64,000 bases of DNA from Dactylonectria macrodidyma (GCA_020744425.1 JAGMUV010000007.1:1054001-1118000), one strand, 5' to 3'. Counted from the stretch's first letter, positions 25,822 through 36,879 are shown. A program made the numbers and translations. The notes: a model not told the origin generated them from the letters alone.

Positions 25822-26588
25822 GATTATAAGGAATCCCCGCGACTACTCTCGATCTAGAGCTTTGGTATGGCGCTCGGTCTGACTGCAATGGTGATGGTTA
25901 GTCGAGAGTTGCGATCAATAATAATCCACAGAAGATAAGGGTGTGGAGGCCAACTGCGCCGCGGGGGGATGGCAGACTTATAACTTTCACCCCCGGACTG
26001 GGTGAGTAAGCCTTGACCCCAGGATCTACTCACATGGGAATTCCCAAATCTTGATCAAAGCGAGGGAAAAGGGATTGAGCCGATGATGTCTTCAGGGGCT
26101 TCCACTGAATCCCTCGCTATCCGAGCAGCTGGGACACGCTGTCGAGCCTCGGCTCAGCCTTATCGTGGCGGCTGTGCTGAGATGCTATTGGAGGCAGCAA
26201 AGTGTTGGGGGCTTGGCTGGCGTGCGGGACGGCGTTTTCATTCAGAACGGGCAAAATAGAGTACAATTGTCAAAGTCCGATCGGAGAAAGCGACACTGGA
26301 AGGTGTGGAATTTCGGTGATCAGAGCTCCTTCCGTGTTGGTTTCCCCGAGATGGGGCCAATAGCGCACCACACACCAGGGGTGCTAAGACGGAGGGCAAT
26401 GTTGATGATGGCCAAAGCAGACACACAAACACAATAAAAGTTGAACTCCCATTATAAGAACAGACAGGTGGTTATTTTGCATCTCGTGGAGAAGCACATC
26501 AAGGGCAAACCGGATGTGCCACGAAACTCAAAAAAAAAATTTAAAAAAAAGATAGATAAGGATAATAGTGGAATTAAACCACCTATAT
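25822..26588. other. Intergenic region, includes Pol III terminator of tRNA-Ala
   Basis: No credible gene. Near the tRNA, bases 26529-26551 contain two A runs (about 10 and 8) which on the minus strand are T runs and serve as the likely RNA polymerase III terminators of the tRNA-Ala gene. Confidence 0.55.
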
Positions 26589-26677
26589 TGGACGAACAGG
26601 GAATCGAACCCTGGACCACTCCCAGATATTCAGACGAAACATGCTAAGGGAGTATTATACCACTAAACCATTCGCCC
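26589..26677 (-). tRNA. tRNA-Ala(AGC) with intron
   Basis: On the minus strand the gene runs from 26677 to 26589. Acceptor stem GGGCGAA pairs with TTCGTCC, including the G3-U70 wobble that is the alanine identity element; the discriminator base is A. Anticodon stem CTCCC/GGGAG encloses TTAGCA, a 17-nt intron at the canonical position after base 37, and a final T, so the anticodon is AGC with U33 and A37 in place. T arm CAGGG-TTCGATT-CCCTG is perfect. The D arm (GTTTAGTGGTATAAT) is weak and resembles those of fungal Gly/Pro tRNAs. T-rich terminators follow within about 60 bases. Confidence 0.88.
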
Positions 26678-27371
26678 GGTTATTGACGTATGCCGGTGTG
26701 TTACTGAGGTATATTGATGTCAAACCGAGTTAGAGCGGGGCTAGCCCCCATCCACTCTCACTAAGTTACTAAGTTACCCTACATCCCAACAGCACAGTTT
26801 CGGCGACCGCAAAGGTTCTCGGAAAGCTGCCTCGGGCTTCGGTTTAGTTTCCAGCGACATGATCAAATACTTTCCTATAGATCAAAACGGAGAATATCTA
26901 GGAGATGGGAACCAGCCATTCGTGGTGAAAAAAGAACGAAGTCCTTGCCCTACACGGCAAGACCTCACTCAGAAGTTCAGTTGACATTGACCTAATAACG
27001 TCCTCAGTCATATACATGGGTAGTCAGGGAACAAGCTGTAGCTGAACTACTGGTTTATTTACATATTTCTAAACCGCCTCAACCGCATATTCGATATGTA
27101 GACATACATGAACTTAAGAGAAGGTGCTGACGCAGATCAAGGCATTTCTCTTACACACCAAGTCTCTGAAGGAATAGGTTGTTAAATCAAACCTTGATAT
27201 TAGACTCTAATGTCGGTCTTGCGGTCTCCCGAATGGAGCCTCTTGTCAGTCATGCGGGTTTCTACGTGCTGCTGCAGTGGTCAGCCCCGGCTTTGGACCG
27301 GCATTTTCACACCCGGTACCCGGCAAGGTACCCGGTAGGTGTGACACCTTCGCATCTCATGAATCCGTGCT
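26678..27371. other. Intergenic region
   Basis: Upstream of tRNA-Ala and downstream of homoserine kinase. Contains an imperfect GGTACC-centred inverted repeat at 27308-27343. No gene recognised. Confidence 0.5.
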
Positions 27372-28559
27372 TCATCGGATGACCTGAGTACCCTCAGCTG
27401 GTTCAAGCACCTTCCACTCGCAATGTAGGTTCTTGTTTTCGTTGTGCTCCCTCAACTTGGAGATAATCTTGCCGGCAATCTCCTCAAAGTTGTGAGTAGC
27501 GAGCGCAAGAATGGTGGGGCCAGCACCAGACAGGCAGACGCCGAGGAAACCGGGCTCGGTCTTGGGCGACATGGACTCGACAATCTCGGTGAGGCCGGGG
27601 ATGAGCACCTGTCGGTACGGCTGGTGAATCTTGTCCTGCATGGCCAAGTGAATGAGTTCTGGGTCAGGAGGTGACTGTCCCAGAGCAACGGGGAGCAGGG
27701 CAATTCGCTGCAGGTTGAATGTCTGTGCAGTTGGTTAAGACTCAAGTTACGGCACCAAGACTTGATGGTCGAAGACTTACCACATCAACACGAGGGTACT
27801 TTTCGGGGAGGACCTCACGAGCGCGGTGGGTGGGGACCTGGAAGTCGGGGATGATGGCCACAGCCTTGATCTCCTTGGCCCAGGGGAACCTGATGTGGTG
27901 GCCGATGCCATGGGGAGGGTCCGGAGGTGTCTTGCCAGTGTCCTCGCCTCCGGCCGGCGCAGGGAGCACCTCACTGAGAGGAATCTCTGTCCTGGCGACG
28001 TCCTCAGGGGTCAATGGCTTGAGGTACGTTCCCACGAACCCACCGTACAAAGCAGCTCCGACATTGTCAGGATGTCTCTCTACCTGCGGTGTTAGTTTTA
28101 CTCTCAGGCCGAGCCATAATGACGTGTTCACGCACCAATCATGAGGCAGTAGTCGAAGAGGCGGTCGATATCGAGCTCCTTGAGCCCGCCGACCTCCTTG
28201 CCTAGCACGACACCAGCTACGACGGCGGCGCCAGAACTGCCCAGGCCGCGGCCAAGGGGGATGGGGTTCTTGATGTGAACATGGGTCTCGACGGGAAAAT
28301 CACGCTGGCCATGGCAGCGAAGGACATAGAGGGCGACGCGGGTGATGAGGTTGACCTGGGGATCGAGGCTGATCTCGGGAGTGCCCTCGCCCTGGCCTTC
28401 GTAGGAGATGCGGCAGTTCAGCGGATGGTCGGACTTGGGCTTGGAGCGGTCGATGGTGACGTGCAGCTCGAGGTAGACGGAGAGGGCGAGGCCGATGACA
28501 TCGAAGCCCGGGCCGATGTTGGCGCTGGAGCAGGGCGTCTTGACAACGAAGGACTCCAT
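27372..28559 (-). CDS. THR1: Homoserine kinase (GHMP family)
   Basis: Phosphorylates L-homoserine with ATP to O-phosphohomoserine, the step before threonine synthase. Exons 28559-28136, 28079-27781 and 27722-27372 give 357 residues, typical of fungal homoserine kinases. GHMP motif 1 is at the N-terminus (KTPCSSANIGPGFDVIGLAL), motif 2, the ATP phosphate loop PLGRGLGSSGAAVVAG, at about residues 101-116, and motif 3 GVCLSGAGPTILAL at about 302-315. The first intron falls inside the conserved MIERHPDNVGAAL block and rebuilds it exactly, confirming the junction. Cytosolic enzyme; no targeting signal visible. No neighbouring threonine-pathway gene is present. Secure. Confidence 0.96.
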
Positions 28560-30979
28560 GACTGTGGTTGAAACAGTAGGGAATCGATCACCCGCAAGGA
28601 CTATGTCTGGGGGGGCTCAGGTCTAGACTATTATGTCTAGAAGAGTCGGAGCTGGTTTCGAGGCGGTCCAGAGAAGGCCAATGGCGCAATTGGGGCTAAT
28701 AAAACTCGAGATTCCCGGTTGCTGGGCTCTTTGGGAGAAGTTTTGCGCACCGGATGGTTGCTCATCCTGCCTGAGCTGCCAATGACTGTAGCCGATGACG
28801 GAGCCCCCAAAAGCAGAACCCTGGCGGGGTAAATTGTTCTGCGTGCCCCTCGTCTGTAGCGGGGTCGTTTTTTCTTTTGTACGCTGTCCAATTGGCTCAG
28901 CCACTGAACCAGAAGGGCTTTTCGACTGCTACAGTCCGCAATGGTCCAGTGTTTTGTCGGGTGATCGGCCACCACTGTCTGTAATGTCCACCTCTGGTCT
29001 GATGTATGATAATGAGACAGTCAGATTTGACTGACTCTTACAAGAGTTACGTGTTTATGACATGAGTAAAAAAACATTTCATCCCGGATATTTTTTCTCC
29101 TAGCTCCTGAGCATCTCGTCGTTCTAGTCCACTGTTTCCTGTCCTTTTGACTTGTTCAACGCCGACGACGCGAAATGGCTGACCCAAGCCACCGGTAGGT
29201 AGCACAGCATCGGAGTAATGCCGCACCAAGCCATGCATGTGAGATGAGGGCGTCGGAACTCGCGTGAACATGAAGAGTCGAGAATGACTAGCCTTAGTCC
29301 ATCAGCCATGGCTTAGCAACTTTGCAAAGCTCGACGTCTCTCAAAAATTCCAATTGAGAGTTGCATACTAGTTAGAATAGCACAATGTGATGGTTGAGGC
29401 TCAAGTCAGGAGTATCACGGGCTCCTTGGTCGCGATTCTGACGGATTGTTGAAGAGACAAGGCACAGCGAGCAAGTTGCCGGCTTGCAGACCGGTTTCAT
29501 CCCGGCAACAGCGATAAAGACATTCCTACCTACCCACCCCGTAGCCATCTGACTTGCCATTGGAAACGACAAGCGAAATAATAGTTCAATGCTTGAAGAT
29601 AGAACCCACGCCATTTGTCAGGGGCTGCTAAGCCTAAAATTGGAAGCTCTCCGAGCCACGGCACTTCGTTATGCCCGGCCGGGCTGGAATGAGCACAGTC
29701 CACCAACCCAAAAATAGATCTCTCCCGATCTTCCCATGATGTCAAGAGTCAACAACCAGCTAAACACGTGGGAAAACGCACCTTAGGTAACGACTGGGAA
29801 CAACCGGCCTCGTTTTGATGAATTCTTTAAACTCTATGTCGTGCGAATTCATCAAAGCCATGATTGGAACGTTATATCGAACCATAGCATAGCATGTAGC
29901 CTCGTTAGGACCGACCGCTGTTGATGTTGACCTTCAATGCGGTTGCTGGCGGGGAGCCTAGGCCGTCTGTCGACTAAGTGAGATGCGTCCTTTGATTCTC
30001 GACGTGACCCTTCTTGAATTCCTCAGACGCGAGTCTTGTGAGTCTCATGCCTCATGATATTAGGCTTTGGATACACCTCTGTAGCCCTTTTTGTGAGGTT
30101 TCTTTCTTGCATTGCCCAATCTGGAATCCCCAAGTCCGAGTCAAGAGCCAGTGCAACTGCATGGCTCGAGCTGTTTACGAGGTGCTAACCGAGTCACTCG
30201 CAGCGGCTTGTCAATTTTCGCTAGGGATTCAGCGGTGAGGTCATGGTCTTCCCTGGGACGACTAGGCGAGATCCCACTATGCGCGCTTCCATCAGGGCCT
30301 AGATGCTCACTGAGAATGCCCCGACGGGGGCTTCTGAAGGCTCCAGTGGCCTGGGGTCCGGGCGCGCCGGACGGAGTGGGCCGCTGAATCGGAGCTTCGT
30401 TGCCGGGGGCTGGACTTGGAGGCCAGGAATACGAGAGCTGTTGCCCCACAACCGAACTCCCCTTTGCCACCCCTTGAGACCTGCCAGAGCGATCTGGACC
30501 GTACCACCCCGTACCGGCCTGCGTTACTGACCTAACCTAGCACTTAGTAGCCTGTGCCACATAGGGCTATCGTCGTGAGCGCAAACAGAATGACCGAGGG
30601 CCGTATTGGGCCAACTGGGACGCAAATAGATTTTGACACGGTTCGGCCAATCGAGCGGCGGGCCGCGATGATCCACCCGGAGTCCGGCATCTACGTCTAG
30701 TAACTATTCGGGGAAAACGATATAGCCTCACAATGTGGAGTTGAGTGGCTGATCGGCGAAGCTGGTGAGGGCAAGCTTGATTTTTGTTTTTAAACTGTAC
30801 GAGGTGCAACATGCGAACCTTCAAGTATAAAGAGACCGTCAATCCTTCTTCACTAGAGACCTTTTAGAACATCATCGCACGCTCTCCATCACTCGCTTCA
30901 ACGAACTCAACAACAACCTCCATCTTCCAACACTCGCTTCAACCAACCCTTCCACCCTCAAACCAACAACACCGCCAAC
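28560..30979. other. 2.4-kb intergenic region upstream of cerato-platanin
   Basis: Divergent upstream space of homoserine kinase and the cerato-platanin gene. Only scattered short frames. Dispersed GGTAGGTAG (29194-29202) and CCTACCTACC (29525-29534) motifs occur. Confidence 0.5.
30826..30833 (+). promoter_or_regulatory. TATA box of the cerato-platanin gene
   Basis: TATAAAGA located 154 bases before the ATG, followed by a C/A-rich, T-poor leader (repeated CAACA/CACTCG) typical of strongly expressed fungal genes. Confidence 0.6.
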
Positions 30980-31458
30980 ATGCAGCTGTCTAGCATTCTT
31001 AGCATCTTCACCCTGGCCACCGCCGCCTCGGCTGTCACTGGTGAGTCTCTTGAGCCCTAACAACATCTTGAACTATCTCAGTTAACACTTCTACCCCAGT
31101 CTCTTACGACACTGGATACGACAACAAGTCTCGCTCTTTGACCGCCATCTCCTGCTCTGACGGCAGCAATGGCCTCATGACCAAGCACCCCAACTGGAAG
31201 ACCCAAGGCAACCTCCCTAAGTTCCCTTACATCGGTGGTGTCGACGCCATTGCTGGCTGGAACTCTCCCTCTTGCGGCACCTGCTGGAAGCTCGAGTACA
31301 AGGGCAAGAGCATCAACGTCCTCGCCATCGACCACGCCGCCAGCGGCTTCAACATCGGCCTTGCTGCCATGAATGCCCTCACCCACGGCCAGGCTGCAAA
31401 GCTCGGCCGCGTTGATGTCAAGGCCACCAAGATCAGCTCCAAGAGCTGTGGTCTCTAA
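30980..31458 (+). CDS. Cerato-platanin / SnodProt1-type secreted protein
   Basis: Small secreted double-psi beta-barrel protein, an abundant extracellular protein of filamentous fungi that binds chitin oligomers and can elicit plant defence. Exons 30980-31040 and 31100-31458 give 139 residues, the standard length. The signal peptide is MQLSSILSIFTLATAASA. The mature start VSYDTGYDNKSRSLTAISCSDG, the PKFPYIGGVDAIAGWNSPSCGTCWKLEYKGKSI block and the end KATKISSKSCGL are diagnostic, with four cysteines forming the two conserved disulfides. The intron falls right after the signal peptide. A TATA box is 154 bases upstream. Strong codon bias toward C-ending codons fits high expression. Confidence 0.96.
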
Positions 31459-31925
31459 ACGGCACACTTACGAATTATTAATGATGGGATAAACCGGCGG
31501 ATACTGGGCATTTGATACTCTCCTTGATTTGGTTTTAATTTGTAATGCATTGGCTGGAGTTTAGACTACCATGACACGAGCGATCACACTAGATCAACAT
31601 ATACAGGCATTTATCTCTCAAGATTACCACACAACGCACAATGTTTCGGACTCAACAGTTCTTTCCAGTAAATGAATACGAGCTAATACTCCAAGTCTGA
31701 CGACTACTTAGAGCAAGGTGGCATGTGGTTGACTGGGTAGCCGACGTTTTCGTGCGAGAAGGCATCCGGTTTAACCACCCGTAGGTTCCAAAAATAGAAG
31801 CCATTTCCAGCAAGTCTCGTCGAGGAATCATCTTGTCTTTTTTTGGCCCACGATCTGTTCTTGAACGATCCACACTGACGGTACTTGTAAGAAATTATAG
31901 TAAGTGTCTGCGTGTTACCACATTT
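31459..31925. other. Convergent intergenic region
   Basis: 3' flanking DNA of cerato-platanin and the hypothetical gene that follows. Nothing recognised. Confidence 0.5.
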
Positions 31926-32838
31926 TCATCTCCGTCCGCTTCGTCGCCTTCTGTTTCGCGATGGTGGTGTCGGCGATGGCGGCTTAGGGTTTGGCTTTCC
32001 AGTAGGAGGAGAATCACTCTCAGTATTGGTTCTCGCCTCGGATCGAATGGTGCAGCGTTTCATGGACGGCGGTGTCGTGAGGTATTCTGGGGGAGGAGAC
32101 AGCGACGAGCTCGAGCCACTGGCTGGGCTCATTTGCTTCGGTGGTGTTTGCTGCGCCGGGGGGGTGCTATTCGTGGTCATTTCGGTATTTGTCGTCTCCA
32201 TTTCTTCAGCCGATCTGCGACGTTCGGAGATTGATTGTGGGCTTTCAAGTACGGCGCTGTTGAGTTCCTCTTCTACGCATGGTCAGTCTCCCTCCATCAT
32301 CCTCAAATCCGGAATACATACCATCATCCTCAACGTCTTCGACCCACATCACGTATTCCACAACCTCGACTCTTTTGGCGAACTCCTCATAGCTCAGACC
32401 TTCCTTCAATCCTGTAGATGGAAATCGAATCTCGCTTGGCGCTTTAAATCCGCCGACTGCATCCTTCCCCTTGACTAGGGCCATGGCAAAGTCAATAAAA
32501 CGATCAAACAAGCTCGACTCGCCCTTGAAGACAACGCATTTATTCTGAGGACACTAAGCCATGAAGTTAATGGAGTCGGGGCTCGAGGTTTTGTTGATCT
32601 GAAGCTCGATGACCTCATTCGTTTCGGGATCGCGGCTGGCCTTCAACGTGAGATCGTGATGTGGTAGTAACTCCAAAGTAGGCGGGACGATGGTATCGAT
32701 TTTTAGGATTCGTCCCTGGGCATATTCCTCGTACGCTATTCCAAGAACCTCGTGGCGAGACTTGTTCACAGCGTCGAGTACGCCTTGCGAAAAGGTAGAG
32801 ATTCCACCCTCATCTGGGACGTCGTCTTTGAAGGGCAT
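31926..32838 (-). CDS. Hypothetical protein with an in-frame TAG (possible pseudogene or extra intron)
   Basis: I do not recognise the family. Reading on the minus strand from ATG 32838 (context aaaccATGCC), 94 codons stay open to a TAG at 32556-32554; the same frame then continues open through a coding-like stretch (KCVVFKGESSLFDRFIDFAMALVKGKD) to 32322, where a good 49-nt intron (32321-32273, GTATGT...CGTAG) joins in phase to the last exon 32272-31926, which ends in a Pro/Ser/Thr-rich tail with basic residues (RNRRRRSGRR). The TAG could be removed by an intron 32613-32545 (69 nt, in frame, ends CTCAG after an ATTAAC branch-like site), but its donor GTCATC is poor. So either a non-standard intron or a nonsense mutation is present. 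With that intron the product is about 263 residues. Confidence 0.5.
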
Positions 32839-34679
32839 GGTTTCTCCAGATCGATGAATGGAATTCGAAAAGATAGCGATGCGATTACAGCAAGATGAAA
32901 AGGCGATGGATGACCCGTGGAGATGTTGCTCGGGCTTGCCCGATTAATGCAGGAGATGAAAAGTGCAAGAAGTTCTGGCATAATTTCTGTGCTTCTTGAA
33001 CCTAACCAGACAACTGTGGCAGCCGTCTTGGACTGGCAGGCAACTGCAAGCACCTTCACCATTGGCCCAAACTCTGCCATCAAACGCGCAAACTTCAGTC
33101 AATCCGTCATCACTTATTCGCCAGGTAGGTAGAATATTGGGCGAATGGCTACCTAGCCACAAGTCGCATTGTTATTGCCACAGGCTCAACCTATGGCCAC
33201 ACAGTGAGCCTCTAGCATTTGTATGCATCACCAGGAAGCACTTCGAACTCTAGGGACGCTTTAACAAAAGCTTTATAACCTAAGATGAAGCACTCTCAAT
33301 GTTAAACAGTAATGTCGGGTAGAAATCCTCACTGTGCGAAGCAAAATGTAAGGGCCTTCTCTCTAGGACTTGAGGTACAGGTTGGCAAGTACTATCTACT
33401 AATGCATTATGACAACAAGTGATTCAACCAAGCAACATGGACAGGGTTAGTATAGTACATAAGCACTTTCCAGACCGACTTTTTCTTTTTACCTGACCGA
33501 TGGCCTATCTATTCGGTGTGCGGCTGGAATCTTAGACATGTCTCACGACGTGGTTGCGTAAACTGCACCCGGTCACGGCAACTTCCCCCCCTTGCACCAT
33601 TATCCTTGTCTGCCGAGGACTCCTGGCCACTCGACCGACAGACGCCATGAAAGTATGATTGTATTCTCATTTGTTTGTCGTCCTTGGCCAAGCTGAATTG
33701 TGGAGATGAACTTGATAGCGACGTTCCACAAGAGGTTCAGCTAGTTGACCGAGAGTGATGTGTTGTGTTGAACAGCGTTGAGTTGCGGTGGGTATGGGTT
33801 GGTGAGAATCCTGGCTTGCGGATGAAGACGTCATGAGTCACCGGTTGTATCCGTCAATATCCTCGACCCTGGGTTCGCACTTCATCTTCACATGTGACCT
33901 GTTTCCATGTTTCCTGGACAGACAACTGGTTACTGACCCCCGTCGGGCGCAGTCTTGGAAAGCCGAACTCTGTCCAAACACAGCCAAGCAAACAAGGTAG
34001 GGAGGGCTTCAAAGGCGGAGGGAGGGGCGGCACAAACAGACTAGACCCAACTGCTTGGGCACCCATCCCCCCAATACGACGCTGCAGCGTGAGAATTTTG
34101 CCGTCGACCAGGGCTGAGCAGAGCTGCCGGCGATGCAATTGCAGCTTGGGGTTACATTGGCAGGCCGCCTTTTTGCCAAGGCTGACATCAACTGCAGCAA
34201 GAGGTGTACGGCCCTGCGAAGCGGTTGGACAATGCAAAACATCCCAGACCTTGTCGCGGCGCGGCCGCATGATGAACCGAGTTCGGGCGGCCCCAATCGC
34301 AGCGCGGCACGGGATTTGGCTGCGTGCATTCTGTGGGATTTTTTCCTTTTTATTTGGGAGCAAAAGCAAAACACTAAGATCGAGAGGCGTGATCTACTGT
34401 TTGCATGCTTAAGGGCCAGCTTAAAGTGATAAGCTTCGCATCAAGTGGCGCCGTCTCCGATCTGCCGAAGCTAACGTGCGCGGTGGGGGCAACGCAAACG
34501 TGGGGCCCTCGTCATCAGCTTTGTTTGTTGGTGCCCGTGTGCATCCTCCAGCCCGGAACTTCATGACTTTTCTTCCCCTGAGAGTGGCAGCATCAGGCAA
34601 CTCGCTCATCGAACCTCCAAACCTCGAACAGAAAACCGTCCAAGACCAAGACGAAAAAAATCACCACCGGGCTTCAAAA
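32839..34679. other. 1.8-kb intergenic region
   Basis: Divergent upstream region of the hypothetical gene and the F-box gene. Two long frames on opposite strands at 33854-34412 overlap each other and have no coding character. A GGTAGGTAG motif lies at 33124-33132. Confidence 0.5.
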
Positions 34680-36113
34680 ATGGACTCGGCTGCTGCCCCA
34701 ACATCGGAGCCGGTGTCGCCCATTCATCGACTCCCCAACGAGGTCCTCGTTCACATTCTCCGCTGTCTCGACTCACCGTCTGGTGTCCAGAAAAATTTGG
34801 TCCTGGATCCCACCTACATCACTCGCCCTGTCAACGGGTTGCAAACCAGATTCGACACCCCGGTCAAGACCGCTTCTCTAGTATGCCGCCTCTGGAGACG
34901 CTCGCTTCAGCGGCTGCTCTTCCGCAACATCGTCTGGGCTTTTCAACGCTTCCACCAACCGAGCGGTCCCAACCTCAGCAGCAAGATCGGGGTCCTGGAC
35001 TTCTTGCACAGGACAGGCTTGTCGAGGGTTGTGGAGACCTTCACCATCCTTATAGATACTCCAAACCACAGGGGCCATGGTACGCTCGATAACGAGTTGT
35101 GGGGTCTCTTACCTCCTCAAAACAACTCTCCAGGACCTTCTAGGACTAGAAACATCCGTCCGTCCCCCGTCCTTCAACGTCCAGATGTTGAATTTCGCGA
35201 CCCAGAGGATGAGGAGTATGCGGCATATCGAGCGGAACAGGCATGGCGAGAGGATCATGAATCTCAAGCGAATCCTGGGTTTTCCATACAGGAACCAGAA
35301 CTACTGCCTCGAGTAGCTCATGAGAACAACTGGCTGTGGCACCTCATCTTTGAGCAACTCGATCCACTCCAATTTACACTTATTGGTTCGATCAAAACCC
35401 TCTCCTCACTTCTAGGTCACATTGTGGACTTCTCAAATTATGGGGGTTGCAACAACCACCGTCACATCGTTTCACTGTCCCGAACATCGCGTTCACCCAT
35501 GGGTCAGGACAACAAAACCCCCGTTGCTCTTCTACCGTCACAGAAGCCAAGGGTCAATGAATACACCACCCCTAGTGATTTATTCAGCATCCGAGATTGG
35601 ACGTCGCTACTTGTTAATGAAGGATCATTCGCCATCGTCTACGCTCGTAACGGGGTCACCAACTACTCGCCCCCAACACTGCTCCCCTATATCTTGAACT
35701 CCTCCAACATATCGTTCAACCATATCCAAAAGACTCTCAAGTCATTCTCATACGTCGCGATCTTTCCTCCTTCCAAACATATTCGGGAGGCCATTGTCCC
35801 TTGCTTGCCCCCGGTCGAGCACGTATACCTTCAGATGGCACCACATACGTCCAATTTCTGTTTTCCCGGCGCCATGCATGGTGGAGTTGCCGACATATGG
35901 CTCGAGTTTGACACCGCATATGCGGTTGTCATGCGCGAAATGTTTGACCGAGAAGTCAGTTCGGTGTGGAAGCAGCTGCAAGCATTTGAGAGCGGCGACG
36001 CATCTAACGAAGTGGGGTGGAGCATGGCGATGCAATACGTTCAAGTCCATGGGCTCAAGGGTTGGAAAATGAAGAGTAGAGGATATTTCGTGAGGAACGA
36101 CGGCCGCTCATAA
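34680..36113 (+). CDS. F-box domain protein
   Basis: Likely substrate receptor of an SCF ubiquitin ligase. A single exon encodes 477 residues from the ATG at 34680. The F-box is near the N-terminus (PIHRLPNEVLVHILRCLDS..., continuing TASLVCRLWRRSLQRLLFRNIVW at about residues 60-85), with a short insertion between its helices. The remainder has no LRR or WD repeats I can see and resembles the large, lineage-expanded fungal F-box group with a C-terminal domain of unknown function. An in-frame ATG upstream at 34563 would add 39 residues; 34680 was preferred because it places the F-box close to the N-terminus and has a good context (aaaaATGG). The target is unknown. A tRNA gene begins 39 bases after the stop. 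Confidence 0.82.
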   Translation: MDSAAAPTSEPVSPIHRLPNEVLVHILRCLDSPSGVQKNLVLDPTYITRPVNGLQTRFDTPVKTASLVCRLWRRSLQRLLFRNIVWAFQRFHQPSGPNLSSKIGVLDFLHRTGLSRVVETFTILIDTPNHRGHGTLDNELWGLLPPQNNSPGPSRTRNIRPSPVLQRPDVEFRDPEDEEYAAYRAEQAWREDHESQANPGFSIQEPELLPRVAHENNWLWHLIFEQLDPLQFTLIGSIKTLSSLLGHIVDFSNYGGCNNHRHIVSLSRTSRSPMGQDNKTPVALLPSQKPRVNEYTTPSDLFSIRDWTSLLVNEGSFAIVYARNGVTNYSPPTLLPYILNSSNISFNHIQKTLKSFSYVAIFPPSKHIREAIVPCLPPVEHVYLQMAPHTSNFCFPGAMHGGVADIWLEFDTAYAVVMREMFDREVSSVWKQLQAFESGDASNEVGWSMAMQYVQVHGLKGWKMKSRGYFVRNDGRS

Positions 36114-36152
36114 TGCGTTTGGAGAGTCGATTTCGACAACTCAGCTTGAGAA

Positions 36153-36224
36153 GCCCCGTTGGCTAAGTGGTATAGCGTGTCACTAGTAATGACAAGATCA
36201 CTGGTTCGATTCCAGTACGGGGCA
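36153..36224 (+). tRNA. tRNA-Thr(AGT)
   Basis: Acceptor stem GCCCCGT pairs perfectly with ACGGGGC, discriminator A. Anticodon stem TGTCA/TGACA encloses CTAGTAA, so the anticodon is AGT. T arm CACTGG-TTCGATT-CCAGT. 72 nt, no intron. T runs suitable as Pol III terminators begin near 36250 (TTTCTTTTTG, CTTTTTATTC). Confidence 0.95.
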
Positions 36225-36879
36225 GGTGAGCAGTCCGGCCGAGAGTCGGTTTCTTTTTGTCTTTTTATTCTTTTCGCTGTTTTAACGGTTTCACAAAAGG
36301 ATACGTAACATGTCGTCGATTGGTACCGGGCATTGTTTTTGGCTCTGGTTTTCGGGCGGGCATTCATTCATCAAGCGGTTCCCCTCCCCCATTCCGCAGC
36401 GGCTCAAACAACCATCATATCCATCCCTTCCCTATGTCCGTCCACGTTCGGCAAATCAACTATTTAGATCGCTTTATCTATGTTTCTTTTATCTCGTAAA
36501 CTCGAATTGGGCTTAGATGTGATGGGCGAGTCTAGATGTGACTCAATTAGTTCCTAGCTTTCCATCCTCTAACATCTACGTTGCTTGGGAGATGTTCAAA
36601 ACAAAAACGAATCAATGTCATGATGGTCATTGTGACTCTATCAGTAATAACGTTCATGTGAACGGAGATCTATCCATGGTCGCGTTCCCACCAAATATAA
36701 CCAAACCAACATAAATCCAGCAGCTAGTTCCAGCTGCTCTGTATACCAAGAAAACATAACCATGATGCATACCCGAATGCACTCCCAATCAATATGCAGC
36801 CAGGTGTATTCTCCCAGTCCACTAACCCACTGCACAAGAAACCAAAAGCGAAATTTTGTAACGACTGCAATCACAGAAA
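36225..36879. other. Intergenic region
   Basis: Between tRNA-Thr and the convergent transporter gene. Beyond the Pol III terminator T runs nothing is recognised. Confidence 0.5.

Noticed and set aside
25133..25882. Plus-strand frame of 249 codons
   Set aside because: Antisense shadow of the THEM6-like gene.
32766..33083. Minus-strand frame overlapping the start of the hypothetical gene
   Set aside because: It runs through the 5' end of the better-supported frame in another phase and has no motif; could not be spliced to it.
33854..34412. Two 171-172-codon frames on opposite strands
   Set aside because: They overlap almost completely and neither has coding character; the region is the F-box gene promoter.
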